Part shown: positions 46,585-58,739 of the stretch, in pieces
How the letters are laid out: every line of letters begins with the position of its first letter
Position numbering within the stretch: position 1 is the first letter of the stretch
Assembly: GCA_016808115.1 (NCBI GenBank)
Contig: JAEQBH010000136.1
Location: 744,001-808,000 of the forward strand
Reading direction: 5' to 3'
Length of the DNA stretch: 64,000 bases
Source: Tetrastigma voinierianum
Lineage: Eukaryota; Streptophyta; Magnoliopsida; Vitales; Vitaceae
Program-made: the position numbers and the translations under genes
Notes under the pieces: generated by a model
What the model was told of the DNA's origin: nothing
Database searches by the model: none
The model's input: the letters and a program-made list of their open reading frames with translations, nothing else

Positions 46585-47335
46585 TGTCGCGACACCAGAA
46601 GAGTAATGTCACGACATCGTATGGAGAATGTCATGCCACATTTCCAATGTCGCAACATTGCCGAGCGACGGTGGGAAAGAGATATCATATCATTCAATGT
46701 CGCGACATTGCCGTGGATCGGGTTGGAAATATTGGGTTAGAGCTAAGAAAATATTGCGACATCGGGAGCACGACATAGAAGCCACACTTCAAGACTTGTA
46801 AACTTAGTGTCGCAACACCAAAAAAGCAATGTCGCGACATTTTCACGCCATCAGGATAAAGCCTCAATGTTGAAGACTTCATGAGAAGAATGTAGCAACA
46901 TCAACAAATGACTTACAAGCAATGTCGCGACATCAAAGTAATGTCGCGACATTAGAATAGAGAATTATTGCAATGTCGCGACATCAGACCGAGCATCCAA
47001 GTCGAATGACCAAGAGTTAAATGTCATGACATTAACCCAATGTCGCGACATCAACCAAGTAAGTAGAGCTAAAAGTAGTGTTGACATCAAAAGTGACCCA
47101 ACATTCAAAAGCACGCTGGAGACCTCAATGTCGCAACACTTTAAAAGCAATGTTGGCGACATAAGAGTCGACGATACACCGATCACGAGGTCGCGACATC
47201 ATCACAACATCGACTAATCACTGAAAATTTAGAATTGCCTAGCAGACTTTCAATGTCGTGACATCAGATTCGACCAATGACATTAATAAACTGATAACAT
47301 CATCAATGGCTAAATCATCATGACATCGTTGTTTA
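46585..47335 (+). repeat. TGTCGCGACA palindrome array, about 18 sites
   Basis: Perfect ten-base palindromes TGTCGCGACA occur at about 46587, 46699, 46831, 46923, 46941, 46975 and 47041. Further sites are one-step variants: TGTCATGACA (47025), TGTCGTGACA (47254), TGTCACGACA (46609), TGTCGCAACA. Spacing is irregular, from 18 to about 90 bases, so it is a motif cluster and not a simple tandem repeat. Most variants equal C-to-T or G-to-A changes at the CpGs. Confidence 0.9.
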
Positions 47336-47400
47336 GGCATAACTTCGCTTTTCAAAGTGTACATTTTTTGCCCCATTTTAAAAATTCAATATCTAAATCT

Positions 47401-47408
47401 TATAAAAT
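47401..47408 (+). promoter_or_regulatory. TATA box of LTR
   Basis: TATAAAAT in the context 'cttataaaatagaag', about 70 bases after the last motif of the array. Confidence 0.6.
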
Positions 47409-48767
47409 AGAAGTCTTGTGGAACGAGCGTGGAGCTTCTAACATCGTTTCATCAAGTTTTTGTGCTTTTCGGAAAAAATGAAGTCTCATTGTATATAATT
47501 TTCTTTTCATTTCTTATTTTTCCTACTTGGTTTTTGATTTGTTTTCTTATTTTAGATTAGAGTAAAGGGGATTCGAATCGGGATTCGTGAGTCGGATGAA
47601 TGTAATCAATCTTCAATTTCTATATGAACTTCAATGGAATCTAGGAATTTTTCTAGAATTCATTTTTCTTTAGTTTTGATTACAATTTTAATGAATTTTT
47701 TTAATGAACTAGTCAATCTCATTTGTGATCCGTATTGAAAGGCTACCCCCAGGAAGAATCTAATGCCTGGATTATTGTTTGTAATATTTTAATGTTGTTT
47801 TAGGTATGAAAACTGGAGTGATTTAACTGGTATTACTCCTACATTGAACTGTTCTGAATACCAGCATTTGGTACCCAATAAGAGTTATATCATTACTCAC
47901 TAGGAATCCTCTAAGTGACATGGTATGGGACTACTCTGATAAAGAGCAAGTAGGGGTAAATTACACTGATATTATTTGAACTAATGCACTCTTTAGATCA
48001 CTCTGGTATATCACTAGTGATGTTCTAACCTCTAACTTCAAGTTTCCCTCTAGGAGACAGCAAGAGTGTGTTCCTGAGGAATAAGATCCGTCTACTGATC
48101 TAGAAGTTTAATTCTAAGAGGTTTCACCTCAATTAAGAAGAATAATCTCAATCTTGTGTTAGCTGAGATTCTAATCAAGGAGAGAGGAAATTCTTGCCTA
48201 ATTAATGGTTGAGGTACCACCACTGGAAAGGGCTGTATATCCCGTCTATGGGGTAAGCACTCAAATCCTAAGAGATGGTTTTGAAGTAATCAGAAGTGTT
48301 CACTAGATCTTAGAGAAGATAAAGTTCTACAAGTAGCTTTTCAGACCCATTGTCTAGAGATAGAGATATCGTAAGCTAGAGAGTGAAATGTTTGGTGTGA
48401 GGAGAAATCCAATGCTACACTACCTTGCTCTAGGAAAATTCCAAAGTTCATGAGCCATATTTTATATTTTATTTGGAAACTTCCAAATTGATGGTCATAA
48501 CACTCCATTTACTAAGTGTTATTTTAAACAAAGAAACTTCTCTAATTCATGTATCTTTAGAATATCTTTATCTTTTTATTCAATTTTATTTTAGAAAGAT
48601 ATTTTTCTATAGGAAATTAGAGGTTCAAACAATGATGATCTTGAGTAGCAAGGGTAATTAATCTCTAGATTTTCAAAATAAATTCTCGTGGGAATGGTAT
48701 CCGGACTTATTTTGTCCACTTTATTACTTCTATGATGACGGACTCTAGATAGGTTGTGTAAAATTGG

Positions 48768-49829
48768 TGTGAAAACGTAGGCCCATAGGCGCAAGTATAC
48801 GCATCGAGTTTACATAGTGCAGTGACTTGTCATGTCATTCCCACAAGGAGAAGTGTGTTGAATACCGGTTTTGTCTCTAGATTATTATATGGATCTCAAA
48901 CTCTAGTGATTTATGATTAATATAATGAAAAGCTGGTTCTAAACGAATTGTTAATTCAATCAATGGGGACTAGGGTTTTTCCTCCCCTTGCCACACTCAA
49001 TGGATTATAATCTAGATAGAATTGATCATTCAATGCATGAACGGATTCACACTGGCAAGTTGATCGTGCCTACAAGATATCCTCTCTCTCTCGAGGTATA
49101 ATATCTTAAGGTAGGTTTATCAGACCTCATCAACCTAAACCGGGGAATGCTCAATGATTAGACCCACCACACTTGGAACCGAGAGATCTCTACTCCCACT
49201 TCATCAAGTGTCACTCTAATTCGAACTGGAGCCCTATCCTCGATCCCATATTCCCAGCATGCTAATGGTCGCAAACATCACTATGTAATTAAATCACAAA
49301 AATAGAGAAATTATACATCAGATCCATGAATATATTGAATGAAACTGCATTAATCACTAGTCCATATGAATGTAGCAAGGGTACAGCAAAAACCCTAGAA
49401 ATAAAACTAAAACATCCACAGTCACATAACTATCAGCTTTAATTAGTAATTTTATGAAGAAAATAAAAATATTAGAATCACACATCTCTAATCACGCTGT
49501 GTCATCTCTCCATCTCATCCCTTCCTAATTTTTTCTTCCTTTTCCCTTCTTATTTAAAATTCCTCTAACAAAACTGCTGCCACGCCGCGACGCTGGGCTG
49601 CCATCGAGCTGGTCAGAATCAATGTCAAAGGACGTGAGAACGCCGCACCGTTAAACATCACGACGTCGGGATAAGCTTCAATCTACTTCTCTAAGCTCCT
49701 CCGTGACGACCTCCAAATGCTGCTTTCACCTTAAATGCACAAGAAGCCATCAAATATAAGGCGATAAACACACTTATTAATGTAAGAAATGACCAAACAT
49801 ACAAACTATGGTGTATGATGAGTGCGACA
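48768..49829 (-). mobile_element. 3' LTR of reverse-strand element Q
   Basis: On the minus strand it starts TGTCGCACTCATC (49829), right after the purine-rich 'attgagggtggtgg', and ends 'gttttcacacca' at 48768. Its plus-strand left part ('gtatacgcatcgag', then 'cattcccacaaggag') mirrors the end of the reverse LTR at 17037. Minus-strand U3 has CGTCGTGATG and GCGTCGCGGCG words (49575-49670) and a TTTAAATAAG box near 49550. It abuts the forward LTR of H2. Confidence 0.68.
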
Positions 49830-51406
49830 CCACCACCCTCAATCCTAGCTTCTTGCTTGTCCCCAAGCAAGAAACAGACTCATAGCAAAACACACATGAA
49901 AACTGACATACCAAAATGCCTACAACATGAGTGTGATATACAAGATGGCAAACATGTGAGTCAAAATGAACCAAACTTGCAATTCGAGCTTTTATCTTCT
50001 AAAATCAAGGGAACCTTAAGGCTGTGCAACTTTATAAGGAACTTAGCTACAAGGTCACGCCAATGCCAACCTAATTTCCAAGTTGTCATCTTTCCCAAGT
50101 CACACATGTATTACTTCATATCTCAACATATGTTTGGGTCTAAAAGACTCCCTAAACTTGAAGTCCCCACTTGAGAAAGACTCTACCTACTCAGTAAGAA
50201 CGCACCCTTTTTATTCACGTAATACCTAAGCATGAAAGAAAACTGGGGCCTATAGGTTTCAACTGAGTGTCCCTATTGTAGGGATTCATTGGTGACTCCC
50301 CACCAGTTGGTTAAGGGCATCGAGCATTTAGTTCCCCTCGAACTTCACCTTGAACACTCAACCAAACCTAAAGGCCCTAGACTGTGGGAAGGATTCATCC
50401 TCTGTCCCGTGTAATGGGCAGTGAAGTCAATGGCTCTCACTAATCGCTCAGGCATTAGGCTTTTGCGGCCCCTCGACACTGTAACAGATTCCAATTCGAG
50501 ACTCCCACCTCATTCTATCCACACACGTCTTTTGATCTTCTTTCTTTCTTTTTTCAATTTTTTATTTTGGGGCTCACGCAACTCTTTTTCAAAAATCCAT
50601 CAATAGGTGGTTGTACCCTCTGTGCTCATAGAATCCTCAGAAGCAAGGTCCCAGTCTTGATATACCTCGGGAGATCACAGTGTGTGTGCGGTTAAACTAC
50701 TTGGGGATGGCTTCTTAAATCCAAAGAGGCATCAAACCTGTCATTCCTAACCTTCTAGCATATTGTTCCAGATCATGGCATAACCTAAGGGTCCCTTTCC
50801 ACTTTCTGCTCTTTCTTTTTGAAAAATTTGGAAAAAATTTGAATCAATATGACCTCTCATTAGTGATCATAGCATCCACTCACATATGATACTTAAAACA
50901 AACCTAAAACACATAATACTGCGAAAGCAACCTAAAACACGCAAACACATAAAAACTGTATTTAAAAAAAAAATACACACGTAACCTAAACGCACATAAA
51001 AAAAACTAAAACAACCAAAACTCAGAAAACAAAAAACCAAACTAATCACCTACACCCCCCAAACAAAAACGGACAGTGTCCTCAATGTCAACAAAATATC
51101 AAGTGAGGGTCGAGGGAACTCCCTTGGTGATCACTCATATCACTGAGGTGGTGGTGGTGGCGGCATGTGAAAGGCGAGGAGCTGGGCAAGCTTCAACCGA
51201 TGGATTGTCGATCGTCATCACGGCCAATCGGGTCGGCATGACAAAGGTTCATGTTTACCCAGCATGTCCATGTCCTCGGGTTGATAAGACCCGTGTTCCT
51301 AGGTCCAACCTAGTACGATCAACGGCCTGTGTAATGGACCGGGTCCTCCAATGTCGGGAAGGTTGATCAGCATCCATCTCGACGGCGGTAGGGGTCATGT
51401 GATTAA
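49830..51406 (-). other. 3' region of element Q, reverse strand
   Basis: Read on the minus strand from 51406: remnants of the ORF3 end; near 51086-51050 the block 'gacattgaggacactgtccg' followed by 'tttggggggtg', the Athila 3' landmark also seen in K; a long untranslated part with 'ctccccaccagttggttaag' (plus strand, 50296) matching K's 3' region; then 'gcttggggacaagcaag' (49847-49863) and the polypurine tract beside the LTR. ORFs on either strand here show no domain. Confidence 0.65.
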
Positions 51407-52039
51407 TGACAGACCCGACCCTGACACCTCCCGTGATTCCTGTAGGAACTCGCTTAGTGAAGTCTCTAATCGCATAACCTTAGAATGTCCAATGGAAACC
51501 CCACTTTAAAAAAAAAATGTAAACACCGATTAATATAATGGGTCAAATATGTATAAAGTTTCCCACAAATTAAACTAATAACCGACCTATCTTATCAGAG
51601 GGTCATAACCACAAACACACATAATAAAGACTCATATGAGTTCAATGCTAAGATCAGAGCATTCTAAGAGTGTTTGCGAATTTAGGGGTACAAATGAAAA
51701 TACATAAGTCCAATAAAACAAAGACAGATAGATCAAATAGAGTGATGTAGAAGCTGGCGCGAGGTAGGTCTCTACGAACTGCCTGGTCCTAAGGAACAGA
51801 TTTAAAACAATAAAACGTGAGATAATAACTTCAAAGGAGGGCATAATTTATACAAATAATATGTATTTTTCAAAGATTCCTTCAAGACTTCACGTCCACT
51901 CTTTTGCAAAGTTCCTCGTTTAAAAATCATTCCACAAAACCCAACTTATACCAAGTCAACAATATGAAATCCACCCTATAAATTTAACCGAAATTATAAC
52001 CTGAATTTATTCACAATATAAAAATTGAGCATAAAGTGT

Positions 52040-53240
52040 ATAAACCTCATGTTGTACAAATAATCATGAAACACAATAATCATAACATTGAAATGGCTAT
52101 AGCCACTCAAACCCACAATGTACCGTACTCAAATATCCTTATAAACCATACCATATACCTCCATCATAAACCGTATCTATACCCATCATATACCGTACTA
52201 TACCCATCACATAACAGAATTATACTCATCATAAACCGTAATTAGTTATACCACTATATACCGTGACCATATACTCATAATATCATATACTCAAAATTAT
52301 ATACTCATCATAAACCGTACCATATACTCATCATAAACCGACCATATGCCCATCATATACTGTATCATATACTCATTATAAACCGTACCATATACCCATC
52401 ATATACCGTACCATATACTCATCATATATCGTACCATATACTCATCATAAATCGTACCATATACTCATCATAAACCGTACCATATGCCCATCATATACCG
52501 TACCATATACTCATCATAAACCGTACCATATGCCCATCATATACCGTACAATATACTCATAATAAACCGTACCATATACCCATCATATAAATTTCGACTC
52601 ATATACCCATCATGCACTGTACTGCTATACTCATCATATACCGTAATTATATCATCATACCGCATTCATACACTCATCATAAACAGTACCATATGCCCAT
52701 CATATACCGTACCATATACTCATCATAAACCGTACCATATACCCATCATATACCGTACCATATACTCATCATATACCGTATCATATACCCGACATAAACC
52801 GTACCATATACTCGTCATAAACCATACCATATGCCCATCATATACCGTACCATATACTCATCATAAACAGTACCATATGCCCATCATATACCGTACCATA
52901 TACTCATCATAAACCGTACCATATACCCATCATATACCGTACCATATACTCATCATAAACCGTACCATATACCCATCATATAATTCGCACTATATACTAT
53001 ATATCATATACCGTATCATATACCCGATATAAACCGTATCATATATACTGGCCATAACCATACCATATGCCTCCATCATATACTGCACTATATACTCATC
53101 ATAAACAAGACTATATGCCCATCATATACCGTACTCATACTCATCATAAACCGTGTATCTATATACCCATCATATACCGTAATTATATACTCATCATATA
53201 TACGCTGCCAAAGTATTCTTATATACTCATCATATAAACT
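52040..53240. repeat. Tandem array, 23-base unit in 46-base dimers, about 50 copies
   Basis: Units alternate between 'taccatatactcatcataaa' plus CCG and 'taccatatgcccatcatat' plus ACCG, giving a 46-base higher-order unit. Conserved word: CCGTACCATAT. The partner LTR has only about 350 bases of it (58380-58735). Confidence 0.92.
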
Positions 53241-53269
53241 CAGGGAACTTCCCACCTCACGACCTCAAC

Positions 53270-53800
53270 CTCGAAGCCGTGGTAATAATAATAAAGATGA
53301 ACCACGGTGACCCGGCATCACTACCGAAATAATATATAACCGCTGATGAAACCAAACTCACGGCCACTCCGTGGCAAACCAGCGTAATAGTTGCCGGGCA
53401 AACTCAATTCTACCTGGCCAAAATACGCAACCGCGGATGAACCAACCTCACGCCACCGCGGGCAACTAATAAACCGCTCAGTAAACCGATCTCACTGCTT
53501 GTGGAAATAATGTATAACCGCTGATGAAACCAACCACGCCACCGGCAACGAATAAACAGCCAGTAAAACCGACCACGGTCGTGGAAATAATGTATAACCG
53601 TTGGATGAAACAAAACTCACATCACCAGTGATAACCACAAACCGCTGGGTGAACCACGCCACTGGAAATAATGTATAACCGTCGATGAAACCAACTCACG
53701 CCACCGCAGAATTCAATAAACCGTTGCAATGAATCTCACTAGCCGTGGAAATAATGTATAAACTGATGAATCCAACCTCACGACACCGTGGCAAACCCAT
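53270..53800. repeat. Tandem array, unit about 90 bases, five to six copies
   Basis: Units contain 'aaccaacctcacgccaccg', then 'caactaataaaccg' and 'gtggaaataatgtataacc'. Heavy indels make unit limits vague. The partner array is at 58740-59310. Confidence 0.8.
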
Positions 53801-53879
53801 TTCACTATAATATGGATATCGAATCAACTTTCCTGCATTTATATGGTACATCAAACTCTATAAATAAACCAACACTAGA

Positions 53880-54420
53880 CATTCTTACTCACATATACTT
53901 CATTTCCAACGATGTCAGACATAATATAACAACCAACACAATATCCTTACTCATATACTTTTCCAACGTATAATCGTATTATAATGGTGTAACAACCAAC
54001 ATCGTATCCTTACTCATATACTTTTCCAATGGTACCAGATTATAAATTAACAACCAACACAAAGAGATCCTTACTCACATACAATTTTCCAACGAGCATC
54101 AGATTTTAAGATCAACCAATACAAGATTAATTATATACTTTTCCAACGATACCGTATTATAATTAACAACCAACACAAGATCCTTACCACATACACTTCT
54201 TCCAACGACACGATTTTAAATTAACAACCAACACAAGACTTTACTAACATACACTCTTCCAACGATAACAGATATAAATTAACAAACCAACACAAAGATC
54301 CTACTACATATACCTTCCCAACGATACGATATAAATTGGTCAAATCAACACAGATCCTTTTACTACATGTACTTTTCCAACGACATCGATATAAATTAAG
54401 AATCAATTTAATTCAACAAC
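53880..54420. repeat. Tandem array, unit about 60 bases, about nine copies
   Basis: Units contain 'caaccaacacaagatcctta', then 'catatacttttccaacgat' and 'attataaatta'. The partner array is at 59390-60080 with about twelve units. Confidence 0.85.
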
Positions 54421-55994
54421 TTAATCAAAGAGAGCTGATGAATTTCAATTCATCAATTCATTCAAACAAATACCACAATGGTAGATTCACTATAACTACA
54501 ATTTTAAAATAAACGGCAAGTATTTGACATGCTTAAAATCATAAAAATCTCAAAATCCATTACTTGATCAATAAATTTCAAAGTGGTTTAAAACCTCATT
54601 CCATGTGTACCAAAAATATTTAAATACCACAAATTTACCCATGAACTCGCAGGATTTCCGAATATTTAAAAAATGTTGACAAATTCACATGAAAATGACA
54701 ACTTGTTTATATAAAAACCGATAATCATATTTACACATCAAACCATTTGATCACATAATATATATAACATAAATTCTTACCACAATTATATTATCATAAT
54801 AATAATCCCAAGGCATTTAAACGCCTAAACCACTACCTGACCATGACATGTTCTCAAATCTGCCTCACAGAGGGATCGCTCAGGATCAACGTGAGTGCTT
54901 GTAATATAATAAAATACCATTTAGGCTCTAATAACTTAACCAAAGACATTGGGATGCCCCAAATGTCTTAGAATAATTTTTAGAACTATGAAACTATCTA
55001 AATTGGACTCCGACAGGTCCAATTATACAAATGTGTCACGACCTGGGCATCTAAAATGCGTTTTCACCTAAAGAAGTCAAATTGAACCTCCCAATAAATC
55101 ATCATAACAATATCCAATTTCACTAATCCAACTTCAATTTTACCTAATTTGACCAATTGTTCACTCAGTCCAAACATTTTCGCAATACCAAAATGACCAA
55201 AATGGAAAAACTAACCGTCGCACGCCTCTAAAATTTACAAACGAGAGATTTAACGGAAGTCATGAGACCCAGAAACACGCATTCTTACCTTGGTCCAAAG
55301 GTTGTCGTGGTGGCCAAAACTCCATCCAACAATGTCAATTTTTTTTTGTCGATCTTCAAACGTGATGAACTCGAGAAAAGGACCATAATGAGTCTGGGAG
55401 GGTCCAAAAATGGGCGGAGAGAGGTGGCCGCCCGGAATGGCCGAAAAATGAAAAAACTAACGACCTAGCGTGGCGGCCGCCGTGTTCACGGACCGATCCA
55501 GTTCGTCCGGCGCGTCTCCGCCGTGAAATTTCACGGCGACCCGCCATCCGTGCCGGGCGCCTCGGGCCAGGCGCGTGTGTCGTGGCTGCACCGCCTCTAC
55601 GCTTGAAACCTTGCTTCACTGGAAACGGGTCAACCACCATAGTTCGGGTTTTCGTTTGGATTTTCTGCTCGGGTCGATCCTCATTTGGCACCCAAAACTA
55701 GGCTTATAGAGCCTAGGTTGGGTTTTCGCAAAAATCCCGGGCTGACTTGAAAACTGATAAAATACTGCTGTTTGAACTTACCAGGCCATAACTTCTTATC
55801 CGTAAGTCGGATTTTGACGTTCAACCCGTCTGTGAACTCGTATCGACGAGGCCTACGAAATGATGTCTTAGTCAACCCAAAATTATTCATCCTTGAAAAA
55901 TTCAACTTGGCCCCACATACTAATGGTTGGTCAAACTTATCAAACTTGGTCAAACGTGTTAAAAACTTGTATTATTTGGTACTGGGTCGTTATG

Positions 55995-56006
55995 AACTCT
56001 TACCCT
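55995..56006 (-). promoter_or_regulatory. Polypurine tract of element V
   Basis: The minus strand reads AAGGGTAAGAGT, preceded by 'cgtggatgaaatttttcttt' and followed directly by the LTR. This matches the layout 'gaggatgaaatattctt' plus 'aagtgggggagagt' of the forward chromovirus at 2990-3020. Confidence 0.75.
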
Positions 56007-57640
56007 TAAAGAAAAATTTCATCCACGAAATTCGTACTTGTGTCATGGAAGAGATGAGGGTACCGGCTCCGCATTTGGTCCTCCCGCTCCCAAGTCGCCT
56101 CGACTAGGTGGTTTCTCCAAAGGACCTTCACTAAGGATATTGTCTTGTTGCAAGCCCTTCTCCTCTCTACCCGTAATCCGCACCGGTTGCCCTCACAGAT
56201 GTCATCCTTCACTTTAAATCTCCGTGTTCCACACATGTGAGATCCGGGATATACTTGGCAAAGCATGGAGATGTGGAAAACATTAAGGACTCGAGAGCTC
56301 CCAAGAAGTCAAATCTATTAGCCACTGGACTATCCCCCAACAACTTCAAAAGGCCCAATTGTAGCGAGGACTTGGCTTCCTTGCTTCCCAAAGCTGCACC
56401 ACGCCCTTCCATGAGTGTGGAGCTTTAAGAATACCTCGATCTTCAACCTCAAACTCAAGATTTTCACGCTTGTGCCAGCTCTTTGCCTATCCTGAGCTGC
56501 TTCAACCTGGCACGTATAACATTAACCTTGTCCACTGTCGTTTGTACAATCTCAGGACCTAGTAATTTCCTTTCGCCAGTCTCATTCCAACATAATGGAG
56601 TGCGACATTGTTTTCCATACAATGCCTCCAAGTCTTCAATGGGAAAATTACCGCAGCGTTCAAGCCGCGAGTAGATAATTCAAATTCCGGTTTCTTCAAC
56701 TCGCCCTGGAAGCATACGCCATAAGTCTCTTATGTTGCATCAACACCCAACCTAAACCTCAAGTGCCAAGATCGCCAGAACCTCAACCCCTCGTCATTCT
56801 TTTGGCATGTCAAAACAAACACGCTAACTTTTCCTTCCGTTATTGGGAAGCCTCACACCCGTCACCCACTCAAACTTAACCTTTCCTAGTCAAATAACAA
56901 TGAAATGGAATTGCTTATCTTTTGAGAATCCTCTATGAATCAAGTGGAAGACCCGCTAATCCTAGGAAATTCAAGACTTCATCGTAGTTGGTTGCTCCCA
57001 ATTTTCCACTGCTTCTACTTTTTGAGAATCCACATAAATACCATCAAAGAGAACCTATGTCCAGAATCCACTGCCCAACCAAAACTCACATTTGTCGAAC
57101 TGAATACAAACTTGCCGCCAAAGTCCGTGAACACCAATCCCAAATGTTCTCATGCTCCAACCCGCTTCTCGAGTAACACCAAGATATCGCCGATGAAGAC
57201 AGCCGACAAACCATCTAAGTATGGACTCCAAGACCCGATTCATCAAATCCATGAGTCTGGGCATTGTGTGAGTTCAAAGACATCACTAGAAACTCATAAT
57301 GCCAATATTCATCCAAAATCTTCTCATCTAGCCAGATAAAAACCACCATGGTCCGCGTGGAGCCACATCAAACCACGCCTCCAAGCTCCAGAGCCCGATC
57401 AACAAGAATACCCGTGAAACCCACTCCTCTCGAGTGATCGAGCCAGCGCCACAAGACTTCCTCATAAGTAGTGATATAAACTTTCCACTAAGCTTGATGG
57501 GACTCACGCTCACCTCTGTGTTTCATCGTGAAGAAGAACTATTCCCAAGAATAAATGAAACATAATTTCAAGGGGTAAGTAAGAAGGTATACAAAATATC
57601 TAATGAGTTGTAATAAAGAATGTACAACCCCAAGGAATTT
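56007..57640 (-). pseudogene. Internal remnant of element V: RT, RNase H and chromodomain pieces
   Basis: On the minus strand, from right to left: the ORF at 57328-57513 overlaps RT text in another frame; the ORF at 57055-57264 has MDLMNRVLESILRWFV, the RT block after the APA words; around 56900-56860 a FLGLAG block follows, typical between RT and RNase H; pieces of RNase H and integrase come next with deletions. The ORF at 56006-56266 ends with SLVKVLWRNHLVEATWEREDQM and YPHLF, a clear chromodomain. Chromodomains of these elements bind histone marks and guide integration. At about 1.6 kb, against roughly 4-5 kb expected, most of gag-pol is deleted. Confidence 0.8.
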
Positions 57641-57645
57641 AGAAA

Positions 57646-57664
57646 CCTAGAGCTCATACCAAGC
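57646..57664 (-). promoter_or_regulatory. Primer binding site, tRNA-Met type, reverse strand
   Basis: The minus strand reads CTTGGTATGAGCTCTAGG next to the LTR end. The usual chromovirus site is TGGTATCAGAGC; two or three differences are present. It fixes the orientation of element V. Confidence 0.72.
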
Positions 57665-58379
57665 TAATAGACCCGACCCTGACATACCCTCCTGTGATTC
57701 CCGTGAACTCGCTTAGTGAAGTTCCCACTGCATAACCTTGTGGAATGTCCAATGGAAACCCCACTTTAAAAAAAAAAATGTAAACACCTGCATTAATATA
57801 ATGCCTCAAATATGTATAAAGTTTCACAACATCTCAAATCCACAACCGACCTATCTTACTGTAGGTCATAACCACAAACACACATAATAAAGACTCATAT
57901 GAGTTCAATGCTAAGATCAGAGCATTCTAAGAGTGTTTGCGAATTTAGGGTACAAATGAAAATACATAAGTCCACAAAACAGCACAGATAGATCAATAGA
58001 GCATAAGCCGCATGGTGTAGGTCTCTACGAACTCCGTCTGGTCCTAAGGAACAGATGAAACAATAAAACGGAGATAATAAATCTGAGTGACATAATTTAT
58101 AAGGAAATAATATTTATTTTTCAAAGATTCCTTCTCTCAAGACTTCACTCTTTGCAAAGTTCCCGTTTAAAATCATTCCACAAAACCCAACTTATACCAA
58201 GTCAACAATATGAAATCAAGGCTCAAAATTTAACCGAAATTATAACGTGAATTTATTCACAATATAAAAATTGAGCATAAAGTGTATAAACCTCATGTTG
58301 TACAAATAATCATGAAACACAATAACCATAAATATTGAAATGGTTATAGCTTACTTAGAAACCCACAATGTACCATACC

Positions 58380-58735
58380 AAATATCCTTCATAAACCATA
58401 CCATATACTCATCATAAACCGTAATTCATATGCCCATCATATACCGTAATTATACTCATCATAAACCGTACTATATACCATCATATACCTTACCATATAC
58501 TCATCATATACGGTAATTACATACTCATCATAAACCGTACCATATACTCATCATAAACCTGCACTAAGGCGCCATCATCATATACCGTACTCATACTCAT
58601 CATAAACCGTACCATATGCCCATAAATTATACCGTAACATATACTCATCTATAAACCGTACTATATACTCAACTATATAATTGCATCTATATACTCATCA
58701 TATACCGTACCATATACTCATCATAAACCGTGGGA
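58380..58735. repeat. 23-base tandem array, partner of 52040-53240
   Basis: Same CCGTACCATAT and ACTCATCATAAA words, about fifteen units, more degenerate than in the 3' LTR. Confidence 0.85.
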
Positions 58736-58739
58736 CTCC

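Larger units (their letters stand above)
46408..48767 (+). mobile_element. 3' LTR of H2, with a large CGCGACA array
   Basis: It starts TGATGAGTTTAAAAC after the degenerate polypurine tract. It holds the palindrome array (46585-47335), a TATA box at 47401, the block 'ctaatcaaggagag' near 48170, and the LTR-end block 'gtgggaatggtatccggact' (48688-48707) ending near 48767. There the oppositely oriented LTR of element Q abuts. Length about 2.36 kb. ORFs inside (for example 46479-46778 and 47026-47217) translate the array and are not genes. Confidence 0.75.
51407..55994 (-). mobile_element. 3' LTR of element V
   Basis: Plus-strand left end TGACAGACCCGACCC; right end 'gggtcgttatga' at 55994. The minus strand therefore starts with a decayed TGTAACGACCC-like word, the same family signature as at 38446. 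It contains three arrays (52040-53240, 53270-53800, 53880-54420), then AT-rich DNA, then a GC-rich part (55420-55620) with the words 'acgaggcctacgaaatgatg' (55846) shared with the other LTR (61512). About 600 bases longer than its partner, almost all due to the first array. Confidence 0.83.

Noticed and set aside
46479..47217. ORFs on both strands across the TGTCGCGACA array
   Set aside because: They encode only the repeated palindrome words, have no known domain and lie in LTR U3.
51076..51366. A 96-residue plus-strand ORF of higher GC content, considered as a host gene
   Set aside because: It lies antisense to the decayed end of ORF3 of element Q, directly beside the 3' landmark; no domain, intron or conserved start.
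52040..53240. CRISPR-like appearance of short repeats with similar spacing
   Set aside because: No constant repeat with unique spacers; it is a continuous tandem array in a plant retrotransposon LTR.
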